Assembly (NCBI RefSeq): GCF_042477335.2
Contig: NC_091247.1
Span: 40,227,501-40,291,500 of the forward strand
Origin: Ovis canadensis
Taxonomy: Eukaryota > Chordata > Mammalia > Artiodactyla > Bovidae
Direction: 5' to 3'
DNA: 64,000 bases
A program made the translations under genes and the position numbers. Below the pieces are notes generated by a model. It did not search any database and was not told the DNA's origin. It saw only the letters and a list, made by a program, of their open reading frames with translations. How positions within the stretch are numbered: the first letter of the stretch is position 1; each line of letters begins with the position of its first letter. Shown here piece by piece: positions 34,460-45,716 of the stretch.

Positions 34460-35455
34460 ACATGAGGGAAATAAAGTATTGCATTTTCAATGACTCCTCT
34501 GCCACAGGAGAGACCAAGCTTCTGTGAGTTGGCTTTGATAGTGGTAAAACGTAGTCGCCAGAGCTCATGCTGGCAAATCAACGTAATTTCTGGGTTCCTC
34601 TAAGCCTGAGGAATTGATATTTCTTTCACAGGTCAGTCCTGCCCCACTGACTTCACTATTCCTATTTGAATGAGTGGGTATGCTAAACACATAAAACTTA
34701 ACTTCGTGTTATAGCCACTAATAAATAAGGACAGAGGGTGTAATTTCATAAGACGGAGTGGGGTCCAGGGAGCCATTTCCATTTGACATCATTACAGCAT
34801 TAGCTTGGAAAATTATCTGGAGCCACACAGAGAATACACTGGGTTTAGTTCAAACCCACCAAGTCCAGCTGTTTATAATAGATTCCGTTATGCAGTCTCT
34901 GGACACTTGACATGAACTATGAAGTATACTTAGCAGATCTGCAAAAAGGGGAAAAGTATTTGGAGGGTATTTAGTAAAGTGAACTCATTGAAAAAAGGAA
35001 AAACAGAAAGGGTGAAAAATAAATCCATCAGGATGAGAAAGGAAAAAACTAGGAATGGAAAGTATAGGGAAATACAACAAGTTTTAGTTTAGATCTGTTA
35101 ATCTATCTTTTAAAAACAAATTTTGGGTCTGAATTCTGTTGTAGCCTAGAAATATTTAATCCAGACAAGGCTAAATGGTAAAGACAGACTGATTTTTATA
35201 GTAATTCATTTAGCATTAGATGTCTGTGTCATTTTCTTCCTGACTGTTTTTTATAACTGTGCTCTGGGAGTCCCTAAACAGCAGTTTGGTCTTCAAGTCT
35301 TTCAACTGGTTTCAAATAATTTTTCAGATAGGCAAAAAGATTTGTCTTTCAAAAAACCTCTATTATTTTTGAATAATAATCAATATCAGGGAGATAAATC
35401 ATCTATATCCTGAAGACAAAAAGAACTTAACATTTATTAAAATACGATCAGCATG
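34460..35455. other. Gene-free stretch
   Basis: No recognised repeat or exon; AT-rich. Confidence 0.3.
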
Positions 35456-35563
35456 GGACTTCCCTGGTAGTCTAGTGATTAAGACTTCAAGCTCCCAGTT
35501 CAGGGGGCCTGGGTTCAATCCCTGGTCAGGGAATTAGATCCCATACACTGCAACTAGCATAGA
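35456..35563 (+). mobile_element. tRNA-derived SINE fragment (CHR type)
   Basis: Sense head gggacttccctggtagtctagtg, B-box near 35512, then ggtcagggaattagatccc and a truncated body. A BOVA2 copy abuts it. Confidence 0.75.
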
Positions 35564-35821
35564 TGCTGCTGCTGCTGCTGCTAAGTCACGTCAGTCGTGT
35601 CCGACTCTGTGCGACCCCATAGACGGCAGCCCACCAGGCTCCGCCGCCCCTGGGATTCTCCAGGCAAGAACACTGGAGTGGGTTGCCATTTCCTTCTCCA
35701 ATGCATGAAAGTAAAAAGTGAAAGTGAAGTCGCTCAGTCATATCCAACTCGTAGCGACCCCATGGACTGCAGCCTACCAGGCCCCTCCATCCATGGGACT
35801 TTCCAGGCAAGAGCACTGGAT
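35564..35821 (-). mobile_element. BOVA2 SINE, 5'-truncated
   Basis: Antisense dimer starting at the left with (CTG)5 and ctaagtcacgtcagtcgtg. The right end stops at gagcactgga, so the terminal BovA portion at the element's 5' end is missing. Confidence 0.88.
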
Positions 35822-35850
35822 TGTCAGAATTTACTTAAATACTGGGAGTT

Positions 35851-36059
35851 CTGTGAGTCTCAAACTGTGGTCTGGAACCAGCAGTATGAGTGTCCCCTGG
35901 GAACCTGCCAGAAATGAAAATGCTTTGCTCCCCACCCCAGACATGCTGAATAATTAACTCTGGGTGGAAGGGGCGGGGGAGCAGAGAAGGGACAGCAATC
36001 TATATCACAGCCAGTCTTCTGGGTAATTCTGATGCACAGGCAACTTTGAAAATCACCGA
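35851..36059 (+). mobile_element. MER5A (hAT) DNA transposon
   Basis: Sense order 'gagtctcaaactgtggtctgg', 'tcccctgggaacctgccagaaatg', 'ccccaccccagacatgctgaat', 'gtaattctgatgcacagg', 'aactttgaaaatcaccg'. Both ends are recognisable. Confidence 0.85.
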
Positions 36060-36445
36060 ATTCATATATCGACAGTGGTGGATTTATTTCCTAACTATTC
36101 TGTTTTATCACAAGGACAGGCTTTACCAACCAGGCAACTAAACTAAAAACTTCACTCAATCTTCAAAGATTGATCACGTCTTGCCTGATGCTGCCTCTGG
36201 TGGCAGCAGAATCTGCAGTCTACAGAATAGCTCTAGCATATGGGTCTATTGTCAATCATTATTAAAATCCTTACTAAGGATTCTTTTCTAATTTCAAAAT
36301 TTGTTGAGATATAAATGACATATAACATTGCCCATATCCTGCACACATTTTCTTTCTTGCATTTTAAATCATTTTAGTTATAATACATCATACAATGTAA
36401 ATGCTGCATAAACAGTTATAAATACAATGTAAATGCTATATAAAT

Positions 36446-36672
36446 GGGCTTCCCAGGTGGTAAAGAACCTGCCTGCCAATGCAGGAGACCTAAGAGACAC
36501 AAGTTTGATCCCTGGTTCTGGTTTGATCCCTGGGTTTGGAAGATCCCTTGGAGGAGGGCATGGCAACCCACTCCAGTATTCTTGCCTGGACAATCCCATG
36601 GACAGAGGAGCCTGGTGGGCTACAGTTCATAGAGTCGCAAAGAGTAGGACATGGCTGAAGTGACCTAGCATG
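36446..36672 (+). mobile_element. Bov-tA SINE with duplicated B-box segment
   Basis: The tRNA-like head is abnormal: an 18-bp stretch containing the pol III B-box is tandemly duplicated (36503..36520 and 36521..36538), and the A-box side (cttcccaggtggtaaag) lacks the usual 'ctcag'. The BovA body is normal to about gtaggacatggctg. Confidence 0.87.
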
Positions 36673-36949
36673 CTATGTAAACACGTGCCAGCAGGGAGCG
36701 GATTCAACTTTCTGTTTTTGAAACTTTCTGGAATTAAAAAAACTTTTTTTCCCCTTTGATTTGTGGTTGGTTGAATCCTCAGATGTGGAACCTGCAGATT
36801 CGAAGGGCTAAATCCTTATCTATGTTTGTATCATGCAGGGCTTCTGCTTTTCTGGTTGAACCTTGACTGATACAAATTGGCAGTAGTGTCAAGTCCAACT
36901 CAAGGCATGCTTTTGTATGATTCCTGAGCCAAGAATGTCTTTTATGTTT

Positions 36950-37524
36950 TTCAGTTCAGTTCAGTTCAGTTCAGTCGCTCAGTCATGTCTGACTCTTTGC
37001 GACCCCATGAATCGCAGCACACCAGGCCTCCCTGTCCATCACCAACTCCCGGAGTTCACTCAGACTCACATCCATCGAGTCAGTGATGCCATCCAGCCAT
37101 TTCATCCTCTGTCGTCCCTTTCTTCTCCTGCCCCCAATCCCTCCCAGCAGCAAAGTCTTTTCCAATGAGTCAACTCTTTGCATCAGGTGGCCAAAGTACT
37201 GGAGTTTCAGCTTTAGCATCATTCCTTCCAAAGAAATCCCAGGGCTGATCACCTTCAGAATGGACTAGTTGGATCTCCTTGCAGTCCAAGGGACTCTCAA
37301 GAGTCTTATCCAACACCGCACTTCAAAAGCATCAATTCTTCGGTGCTCAGCTTTCTTCACAGTCCAACTCTCACATCCATACATGACTACTGGAAAAACC
37401 ATAGCCTTGACTAGACGGACCTTGGTTGGCAAAGTAATGTCTCTGCTTTTGAATATGCTATCTAGGTTGGTCATAACTTTTCTTCCAAGGAGTAAGCGTC
37501 TTTTAATTTCATGGCTGCAATCAA
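36950..37524 (-). mobile_element. BovB LINE 3' fragment
   Basis: The left end is a five-unit (CAGTT)n tail followed by the standard BovB 3' sequence. Minus-strand frames encode RTE ORF C-terminal pieces ([36 protein letters not shown]) with a frame break. It is 5'-truncated at about 37524. Confidence 0.92.
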
Positions 37525-37639
37525 GGAGGGTGTAAAATAAAAGAATATGTGACAGAGACCATATATGTCCTACAAGGCTGAAAATATTTACTCTCTGGCC
37601 CATTACAAAAAGTTTGCTGACCCTTGTAGGAAAAGTAGG

Positions 37640-38190
37640 AGTGTAAAATGCTATGGCTACTTTTTAAACAGTTAGACAGTCTCTTAAAAACATGAGCACA
37701 AATTTATCATATGGCCCAGAAGTCCTGCTCCTATGTATTTACTGAAAAGAAATGAAAATTCGTGCCTGTACAAAGACTTGTACCTAACTGTTCATAGCTA
37801 TTTAACTCATAATAACCAAAAAATTAGACATCATAAAGGCCCATTAACAACTATATAGATAGACAAACTGTGATACATTCATAGAATAAAAAGGAATTAA
37901 CCACTGATACCCAACACAGAAAAACATAAAAAAAAAATTATGCTAAGTGAAAGAAGGCAGAGACAGAAGAACGCATATTGTATGATTTCCACTCCTTTTA
38001 TATGAAGTCCCTGAATTGACAATATCAATCTCTAGTGACAGAAAAAGTGCTGGTTGCCTGGGAGGCCAGTGGGGTGTTGACTTGAAAAGATCTTGAGTGA
38101 ACAGCCCAAGGAACAGCTTGATTGAAAAGGTCTCACATTTGCCAAAAACCCATTAAACTGAACAATTAAAGTGCATAAATTACACATCCA
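37640..38190 (+). repeat. Old L1 (L1M-type) 3' fragment
   Basis: The order 'tatggcccagaagtcctgctcctatgtatttactg', 'ggcccattaacaactatatag', 'gctaagtgaaagaaggcagag', 'gtatgatttccactcc' and 'ccattaaactgaacaatt' follows old mammalian L1 3' sequence. Confidence 0.65.
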
Positions 38191-38197
38191 TGAAAGC

Positions 38198-38405
38198 GTT
38201 ATTCACTCAGTTGTGTCCAACTCTTTGCGACCCCATGGACTATAGCCCTCCTGGCTCTTCTGTCCATAGAATTATCCAAACGAGAATACTGGAGTGGGTA
38301 GCCATTCCCATCTCCAAGGGATCTTTCCAACCCAGGGACTGAACTTGGGTCTCCTACTTTGCAGGCAGGTAGACTCTTTACCATCTGAGCCACCAGGAAA
38401 GCCCT
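38198..38405 (-). mobile_element. Bov-tA SINE, antisense
   Basis: Reverse BovA and tRNA head (ctttaccatctgagccaccaggaaagccc). It lies directly beyond the L1 fragment. Confidence 0.87.
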
Positions 38406-38515
38406 ATACCTCCAAGAAACTGACTTAGGAAAAAAAAGTCACAGATACACATTGGTTTAAAACCTAAACTTCCTATTTAGGCCACCAGTGTAACGTACAT
38501 GGCAATGATTGCTAT

Positions 38516-38940
38516 ATTAGTCTCCTAGAGTTGTTCTAACAAAGTACCACAAACTGGGTAGGGTTAAATGGCAGAAATCTGTCTCAAAACTTTGGAGGCC
38601 AGAAATCCAAGATCAAGGTCTTGGCAGCATTGGTTCTTTTTGAGAGAACCTGTTCTGCGCCTCCCTCCTAACTTATTGGCTTGCTGTCAATCTCTGGTGT
38701 TCTTTGCCTTCAGATATATCACTCTGATTGCTGCTTTCTCCCTGTGCATGTTTCTGTCTCAATTTCCCAATTGCCCCCTTTTCATAAGGACCCTAGTCAA
38801 ACTGACTTAGGACTCACCCTAATATCTTAGCTTGATGATCTGCAAAAATCCTATTATCAGATAAGGTCCCACTCACAGGTACTGGGGGTTAGGATTGTAA
38901 CATCTTTTGGTGGTGGTGGGGAAATAACTCAATCACAAAT
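38516..38940 (-). repeat. MLT1-type (ERVL-MaLR) LTR, antisense
   Basis: The sequence reads 'tattagtctcctagagttg', 'aacaaagtaccacaaactggg', 'ggaggccagaaatccaagatcaagg', 'cataaggaccctagtcaaactg', 'aggtactgggggttagga' and 'gggaaataactcaatc', the reverse of an old MaLR LTR ending in ...actaata. It is a solo LTR with no internal coding region. Confidence 0.65.
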
Positions 38941-38944
38941 TGAC

Positions 38945-40890
38945 AGTTGTTTACAAATTAATGTAGAGGTACAGGACTTGGCCTCCTGAATTCGGTCATC
39001 TCAACAAATTCCTCTTTTCCTTAAGCCATAAGTCTTCAGAATCTTTGCCCGTCTTTCCTGTCTATCATGTTATCTTGATCTAGGCCAAGTTCTACAGGAT
39101 AAGCATAATTGAATTGATTTGGGAGGAGGCAAACATTTACACAGAAAAAGACAAACATATGTATTCAATATGCAGCTAACCCATTCATTGATTTACATCA
39201 AGGCTTTAAAGTAAATACTACCTATTTAGAAAGGTTGCTTTACCTAAAATAGTATGGTTGCAGCTGCAGCTGCCTTTACAAAGTCTATTTTTGAGACTTC
39301 TGAATCTGCCATAGCCACACATGTGACCAATAAACCAATAGTAAAAATCATTTCTATTAATAATATTTTGCTTCCCTTTTCAGAGTGGAAAGTTTCTAAG
39401 GCTGACTTCTTCCTTGTCAATTTATTTTTAAATGAAATGCTCTAGAATACTTACTCTAAAAGTCTCTAGTGAAAGAGTTAAGATGTTTTTAATGGACAAA
39501 GCTATTTCTGCCTTGCTTTTTCTTTGCTTCTCTTAATTTCAACATAATATAAAATTTTCACAGAATAGAATAATTCTATCGGAAAATAGAAGAAAAAGTT
39601 CATCCAAATGTAACTGTATTTTTTCTGAAATTATGTACACACTCCATTTAGATGTACTGTCCTGAGTGAACATATTTTTTTCCTTCATAATATAGATGTT
39701 CTTCTTCCTGCTAGCTGCTTTGATAGTATAACATTTCCACTGCAGTTTTGTTCATTGAGAGGAAAACAGTGTCAGAGTCCTTTCTTTAGATGAACCTGGT
39801 TCACACATTTCCTAGCCTTTTCTTTATATAATAGCTGAAAAGGTGAATCTAATCATCAACTATCCAATCAACGACTAGATGGGATTATAGTAATGTTCCA
39901 GGCACTGAAAAGAAATTAAAGAGGAAGAAAAGAGGTCGCTGTCCTTAAGAACGGGAAATCTAGCTGAGGAGTTTACCAAAGAAGGGTCAGATCTGCACAC
40001 AGCTCAGACTCCCTGCTGTGTTTATCTGCACAGTATACTTCCATGCCGCCTCCTCTGAACTGCTATTAGATGACGGCAGCTAAAGGTCAAAGACACTGAT
40101 GAAAGTGAGCATGGAAAGGAAGCAACAGAGGTGTCAGCCTGGGGAAGGTCCCCCAGGGCCTCTGTGTGTTGGCTGCCAAGGGAAAAGATTTAGTGTGACT
40201 TGATCTCCATAAGGTATTTGCTCATGAAGCTGAACAGGTGCTTGAGGGAATGTCTGTGAAAATAATACTAATAAGCTAGTGAGATGTCATTTATAATTTA
40301 ATATGAAAGGAAAAATATGTTATTGACATACTATATGAAAACAGAGATTCCTCTCCATCTGAAATGAAAGAAACTCACATTGACAGCTGCTAATGAAAAG
40401 AAAATTTCTACTACCTTCCCTGTGAGACAAAGCAAAAACAGTAAATAGAATCACATACCATCTACCTTTCTTACACATTAAATACTTAATTTCTGGATGT
40501 GGAAAATTAATTATGCTGTTGAGATGGAGTCAATATTTTTTTTTAATTTGGATTTTTAAGCTCATGATCTCTTCTATCCAGATGCTAATATTTCATTGGA
40601 GGGACAGAGGTTTTATAGATTTACCCCAAAATGGGGCCCTCTCCATAAAGAATTGTTTTTTTTTTTTTTTTCTGATTAGTGGAAGTCAGGGCATAGAGCA
40701 AGTCCAAAATAGTGAAAATTACTAGAAATGCCTCTACTCAAACATTTCCAGTCTTGTTTGAGTCTGGGATAATTGTTTCCACATCCTAGCTTAATTTGTT
40801 AGCATAAACAGGTTTTATGCTAATAGAGTTTATCTGAATAATTTTTTAACCTTCCAAGTTCCTTTTGCTTACAGGGTCCCAGCCTTTCTT
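38945..40890. other. Gene-free stretch
   Basis: AT-rich. A T-run lies at 40650..40669. No exon, RNA gene or confident repeat was seen. Confidence 0.3.
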
Positions 40891-40891
40891 T

Positions 40892-41080
40892 CTTTCTTTT
40901 CAATATTATTCATCTGTTTGGTTGCACAGGTCTTAGTTGTGACATGCAGGATCTGTGATCTTCCTTGTGGCATGCGGGATCTTTAGGTAGGGCATGGGGA
41001 TCTAGTTTCCCAACCAGGGATCGAACCTGGGCACCCTGCACTGGGAATGAGGAGTCTCTAGACCACCAGGGAAGTCCCCT
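40892..41080 (-). mobile_element. tRNA-derived SINE (CHR type), antisense, 11-bp TSD
   Basis: Reverse body (gttgcacaggtcttagttgtgac) and reverse tRNA head ending 'ctagaccaccagggaagtcccct'. TSD AGCCTTTCTTT at 40881..40891 and 41081..41091. Confidence 0.85.
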
Positions 41081-41452
41081 AGCCTTTCTTTGGGAAAGGG
41101 GAGGACTCACACCTTTTCAGATATTCACTGTGATTTATAATCCTATAAAACAATCTGCTTGATTAGGGTGACTGGGACAAAATTCCCCAATAAATGATTA
41201 AACACCTTGATGGGACACACTCCCCATCAAGGTATGTTTAATGGAGCTATTAAGTCTTAGTGAGAAGCAGCCGGAAACACTTGCATTTCACTCTCATGGT
41301 TGGCTCACTCACTGGGCGTATGAGGTTATCATAATGGCCTCATAAAACACAACTGATTGTCTCATTCCTCAATTAACATCTTATAAAGTTGGTAATATGA
41401 TTATAATAGAATCGAATCATAAGTGAATTTGCATTTTTGTCTGCACACACCA

Positions 41453-41477
41453 TGCTGCTGCTGCTGCTAAGTCGCTT
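41453..41477 (-). repeat. BOVA2 3'-end stub
   Basis: Only (CTG)n followed by ctaagtcgcttc remains, which is the 3' terminus of a BovA/BOVA2 element; the rest is missing. Confidence 0.5.
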
Positions 41478-41639
41478 CCTCAAAAGAATTTAAGGAATAG
41501 TGTGGGTAGAAAGGGGGCTGTCAAGCTCCTTTAAACCTTTAAGGAAAATAGCAAAGTTTAGTGAGTGCAAACAGGTGCTGTCAATTGGAAGGAATCTTAG
41601 CCCTCTGACTCTTTAGTCAGTTTCATCTCTTTAGCATAT

Positions 41640-42342
41640 ACTGTTTACAATGGCCAAGACCTGGAAACAACCCAAAGGCCCATTGACGGATGAATGGATA
41701 AAGAAGATGCATACAGTGGAATATTACCCAGCCATAAAAAAGAATGAAATGATGCCATTTGCAGCAACGTGATGGACCTGTTACTTACTTCAACTTACTT
41801 ATCATACTTACTTCAACTAAGTGAAGTGAGACAGAGAAAGATAAAAATCATATGATATTGCTTATACGTGGAATCAAAAAAAAAAAAGACAGAAATGAAC
41901 TTATTTACAAAATGGAAACAGACTCACAGACATAAAAAACAAACTTAGGGTTACCAAAGAGGAAAGAGTGGGGGAGGAATAAATCAGGAGTTTGGAATTA
42001 ACAGATACACACTACTATATACAAAAAATACATAAATAACAAGCACCTACTGTATAGCTTCCCTGCTGGCTCAGATGGTAAAGAATCTGCCTGCAATGCA
42101 GCAGACCTGGGTTCAATCCCTGGGTTGGGAAGATCCCCTGGAGAAGGGACAGGCTACCCACAGTATTGTTGCCTGGAGAATTCCATGGACAGGGGATCCT
42201 GATGGGCTACAGTCCATGGGGTTGCAAAGAAGTCAGATACGACTGAGCGACCAACACTTCCTTTACTTTTCTTTCACTGTATAGCACTTCAGTATCTTGT
42301 AATAATCTATAATGGAAAAGAATATGAAAATGAATATATATA
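41640..42342 (+). repeat. L1 3' end interrupted by a Bov-tA
   Basis: L1 ORF2 end and 3' UTR ('ggaatattacccagccataaaaaagaatg', 'gatattgcttatacgtggaatc', 'gacagaaatgaacttatttac'), interrupted at 42059. It resumes at 42286 (acttcagtatcttgtaataatctataatgg) and is cut again by the SINE at 42345. Confidence 0.85.
42059..42275 (+). mobile_element. Bov-tA SINE in L1, 10-bp TSD
   Basis: Sense Bov-tA. Perfect TSD ACTGTATAGC at 42049..42058 and 42276..42285, within the L1 'actgtatagcac' 3' UTR motif. Confidence 0.93.
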
Positions 42343-42344
42343 TC

Positions 42345-42685
42345 TGGGGGCTTGGTAGCTCAGTGGTAAAGAATCTGCCTGCCAATGCAGGAGACACAGG
42401 TTTGATCCCTAATCTGGGAAGAGTTCATATGCTGTGGAGCAATCAAACTCGTGTGCCACAACTATTGAGCCTGTGCTCTAGAGCCTGGGAGTTACAACTA
42501 CTGAGCCCACATGTTGAAACTACTGAAGCCCTCACCCCAGAGTCTGCGCTCTGCACCAAAAGAAGCCTCTGGAATGAGAAGCATGGGCACCACAACTGGA
42601 GAAAAGCCCAAGCAGCAACAAAGACCCAGAACAGCCAAAAATAAATATATAATAAAATTAAAAAAATTAAAGCCTTTAAAAAAAA
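42345..42685 (+). mobile_element. CHR-type tRNA SINE, nearly full length
   Basis: Head gggggcttggtagctcagtgg, B-box near 42402, body with 'ctactgagcccacatg' and 'agaagcctctggaatgagaag', and a tail 'caaaaataaatatataataaaat'. TSD GAATATATA at 42332..42340 and 42686..42694. Confidence 0.82.
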
Positions 42686-43078
42686 GAATATATAAACCTG
42701 AATCTTTGATCATAAATCAAGAAAACTCAGGTTAGTCTTCACGTGGGAATGGCAGAAGATAGCTTTGAAATCAGAGAACAGAACTATATGCAATTCACAG
42801 GGATGCAATTCACAGGAAGGGTTCATTTTGAGTAATAAATATACATATATATTTTTTTCCCAGTATGTCTATAAACATTGACTTTTTTTGAAGAATGCCA
42901 TTAAACAGCTAGGTTTAAAGGAAATGATAAGAATAAATTTTTTAAAATAAGCATTGCCTTAGCACAATTATTTTTTCAAGTGGCTAATTCTAGGAAAGTT
43001 TCCAAATCCTGTCTTATCCCATTTTTGGTGTGTAAATCTTTTCGGATAATAAAGCTCAGAGAGATACAGATGAATGCT

Positions 43079-43437
43079 ATCTTCTGGATGTTTACAGATT
43101 CCCCAAATTCATACACTGAAAATCTAATGCTCAAGGTGAAGGTATTAGGAGCTGCCTGAGGCCTTTGGGAGATGATTAGGTCCTAAGGGTGGAGCCCTCA
43201 TGATGAAGTTAGCTCCCTCATAAATAAGGCCCGAGAGAGCTCCTTTCCTCCTTCCCCAAGTGATGATATTAATACAAGAAGTTGGAAGTCCTTGACTGGA
43301 AGATAATCCTCATCTGACCATACAGACACCCTGATTTTGGACCTCCAGCCTCCATAACGGTGAGAAACAGATGTCTGTTATTTATAAGCCCTTCAGTCTA
43401 TAATATTTTGATGCCAGCATAAAGGGACTAAGACAAT
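43079..43437 (+). repeat. MLT1-type (ERVL-MaLR) LTR, sense
   Basis: The order 'ccccaaattcatacactgaaaatctaatgctcaagg', 'gaggcctttgggagatgattaggtc', 'ggagccctcatgatg', 'ataaggcccgagagagctcc', 'tttggacctccagcctccataacgg' and 'gggactaagaca' matches a MaLR LTR. It is a solo LTR. Confidence 0.8.
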
Positions 43438-43910
43438 AATGGAACAACTATCATTCTTCTGTTTTTGGAATGCCTTATGAACTGACAACCTATTTAGATA
43501 TTCCGATCTCACCAGAATGATTCTGATCAATGAAATACTCTAACACAGGGCATTGGGGTGGGGAGAAGGAAGGAAAGAAGGACCAGGCAATAGAAAGAAA
43601 AAGAGGAAGTGGCTTATATACTGAGGTCATTTAGGCAAACAGTAGAGATGGTGAGGCAGCAATTCTTCATCCTCTAAAAACTCCTTTTGTTGGTTTCAAG
43701 ACAGACAGTCCCACCATCTGGGCGTTCTCTGGCAGCAATATTTAGGCATGACTCTGGAAGCTTTAAATGTTGAAATCAGGAATTATAGGAGAAAAAAAGT
43801 GTGGTGAAGGAAAAGAAGAGGGAAGAAAAGTGGATGAAAAGGGAGGCAGAGAAGATGCGGAGGTATTCCCAGATGTAAATTTGAATCTGAGCGCCATACA
43901 GAGGAGGGTC

Positions 43911-44000
43911 TTTTCTTCACTGCTCTACTTATAAGACGTAGAATAGAGTCTGTCATTTAATAGAGATTCAGTAAATATTTGTTGAACAAATCATGGGATT
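43911..44000 (+). repeat. MIR/L2-type 3' tail
   Basis: The text 'agagtctgtcatttaatagagattcagtaaatatttgttgaac' matches the end of an old MIR/L2 element. Confidence 0.5.
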
Positions 44001-44165
44001 GTGGTGCTACTGTGATGTGGATGGTTGGTGTACAGCAAGCAGTTCAGGAGATGCACCCCTCAGATCTCCCTTTAAGAAAGAATTTATCATTCAGTTGTAC
44101 AAGCACACAACTTGTACAACGTGATTGAGAGTCACCAATTGGCCGAATCTTTAGGCTTTGCTTCA

Positions 44166-44372
44166 GCTTCCCTGGTGGTTCAGGTGGTAAAGTGTCTGCC
44201 TACAATGCGGAAGACCCAGGTTTGATCCCTGGGTTGGGAAGATCCTCTGGAGAAGGAAATGGCAGCCCACTCCAGTACTCTTGCCTGGAAAATCCCATGG
44301 ACAGAGGAGCGTGGTAGGCTATAGTCCATGGGGTCACAAAGAGTCAGACACGACTGAGCTATGTCGCTTTCA
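44166..44372 (+). mobile_element. Bov-tA SINE
   Basis: Head gcttccctggtggttcaggtgg, then B-box and BovA body to agtcagacacgactgagc. Confidence 0.9.
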
Positions 44373-45109
44373 GTTTTTAAGTTGAAGGCACTTAAAAATG
44401 ACAATGACAGACCAGAGAAGTGGGTGCCAGTTCCTGGCCATCTCTGCCCAATGTGGTCTCCTCTGGGGAGTTCTTTGCTCTGGAACTTATTGTTGTTGGG
44501 CTGGTCGAGATCCTATCAGATGTACATCATGGTCTGAGACTCTGCTCAATCCTGCTTCCTCCCTCTTTATCTTTCAGAGACATCCCTACTTACCCCAATT
44601 CCAAACATCTTGTACTAACTGCATTTGAGAGTTTGCTTCCACGACTTAGACCTAAAGGTGTGACATTTTGCCTTGAAGTCTCATTATCACTTTGGTGCAG
44701 GATGAACTGTCAGGTTGTGAGTTATTCTGGGTGATGTTTCAATTTTTCCAAATCTCAACAGTCTTTCTGGTAAGGTTATGTACCTGACTTTCAAGGATAG
44801 CGCTACTGAAAATGTGATTTCTGGACTGGTGCAAATCCCCAAACTATTTGTTATTACCTGTCCACAATAAGATGAGGGCAAAAACTGAGAATAATAGTTT
44901 AAATTTTTTTTTTGACAATTTGGCATCCCTCCAGCAACCAAGATCAGAGAACTGGTTTTGTTGAGTGCAGTATAGATTAGTCTGGATGTTGTTGAACTCA
45001 CACTGTGACTTCCACGTTGTGTGAATTGTGTACTAGTCATGTGTTGTAGGACCGCACAACAATTTGTGATATTTTAAGGTTAGTTTGTAATTATGACTCT
45101 CAGTTCAGT

Positions 45110-45610
45110 TCAGTCGCTCAGTTGTGTCCAACTCTTTGTGACCCCATGAATCACAGGACGCCAGGCCTCCCTGTCCATCACCAACTCCCGGAGTTCACTC
45201 AGACTCATGTCCATCGAGTCAGTGATGCCATCCAGCCATCTCATCCTCTGTTGTCCCCTTCTCCTGCCCCCAATCCCTCCCAGCATCAGAGTCTTTTCCA
45301 ATGAGTCAGCTCTTTGCATGAGGTGGCCAAAGTACTGGAGTTTCAGCTTCAGCATCAGTCCTTCCAATGAACACCCAGGACTGATCTCCTTGAGGATGGA
45401 CTGGTTGGATCTTCTTGCAGTCCAAGGGACTCTCAAGAGTCTTCTCCAACACCACACTTCAAAAGCATTAATTCTTCGGTGCTCAGCTTTCTTCATAGTC
45501 CAACTCTCACATCCATACATGACTACTGGAAAAACCATAGCCTTGACTAGATGGACCTTTGTTGGCAAAGTAATGTCTCTGCTTTTCAATATCCTGTCTA
45601 GGTTGGTCAT
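45110..45610 (-). pseudogene. BovB ORF C-terminal fragment
   Basis: A 166-codon open frame encodes the region after the RT core of the RTE polyprotein (motifs [47 protein letters not shown]). It is out of frame with the RT core upstream, which marks a disabled copy. Confidence 0.85.
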
Positions 45611-45716
45611 ACTTTCTTTCCAAGGAGTAAGCGTCTTTTAATTTCATGGCTGCAGTTGCCATCTGCAGTGATTTTGGAGCCCCCCAAAATAAAGTCTGAC
45701 ACTGTTTCCACTTTCC

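Noticed and set aside
36189-36203. CTCF-like CCACCAGAGGCAGCA on the minus strand
   Set aside because: It fails the constrained G and C positions in the middle of the core, so it is not a good match.
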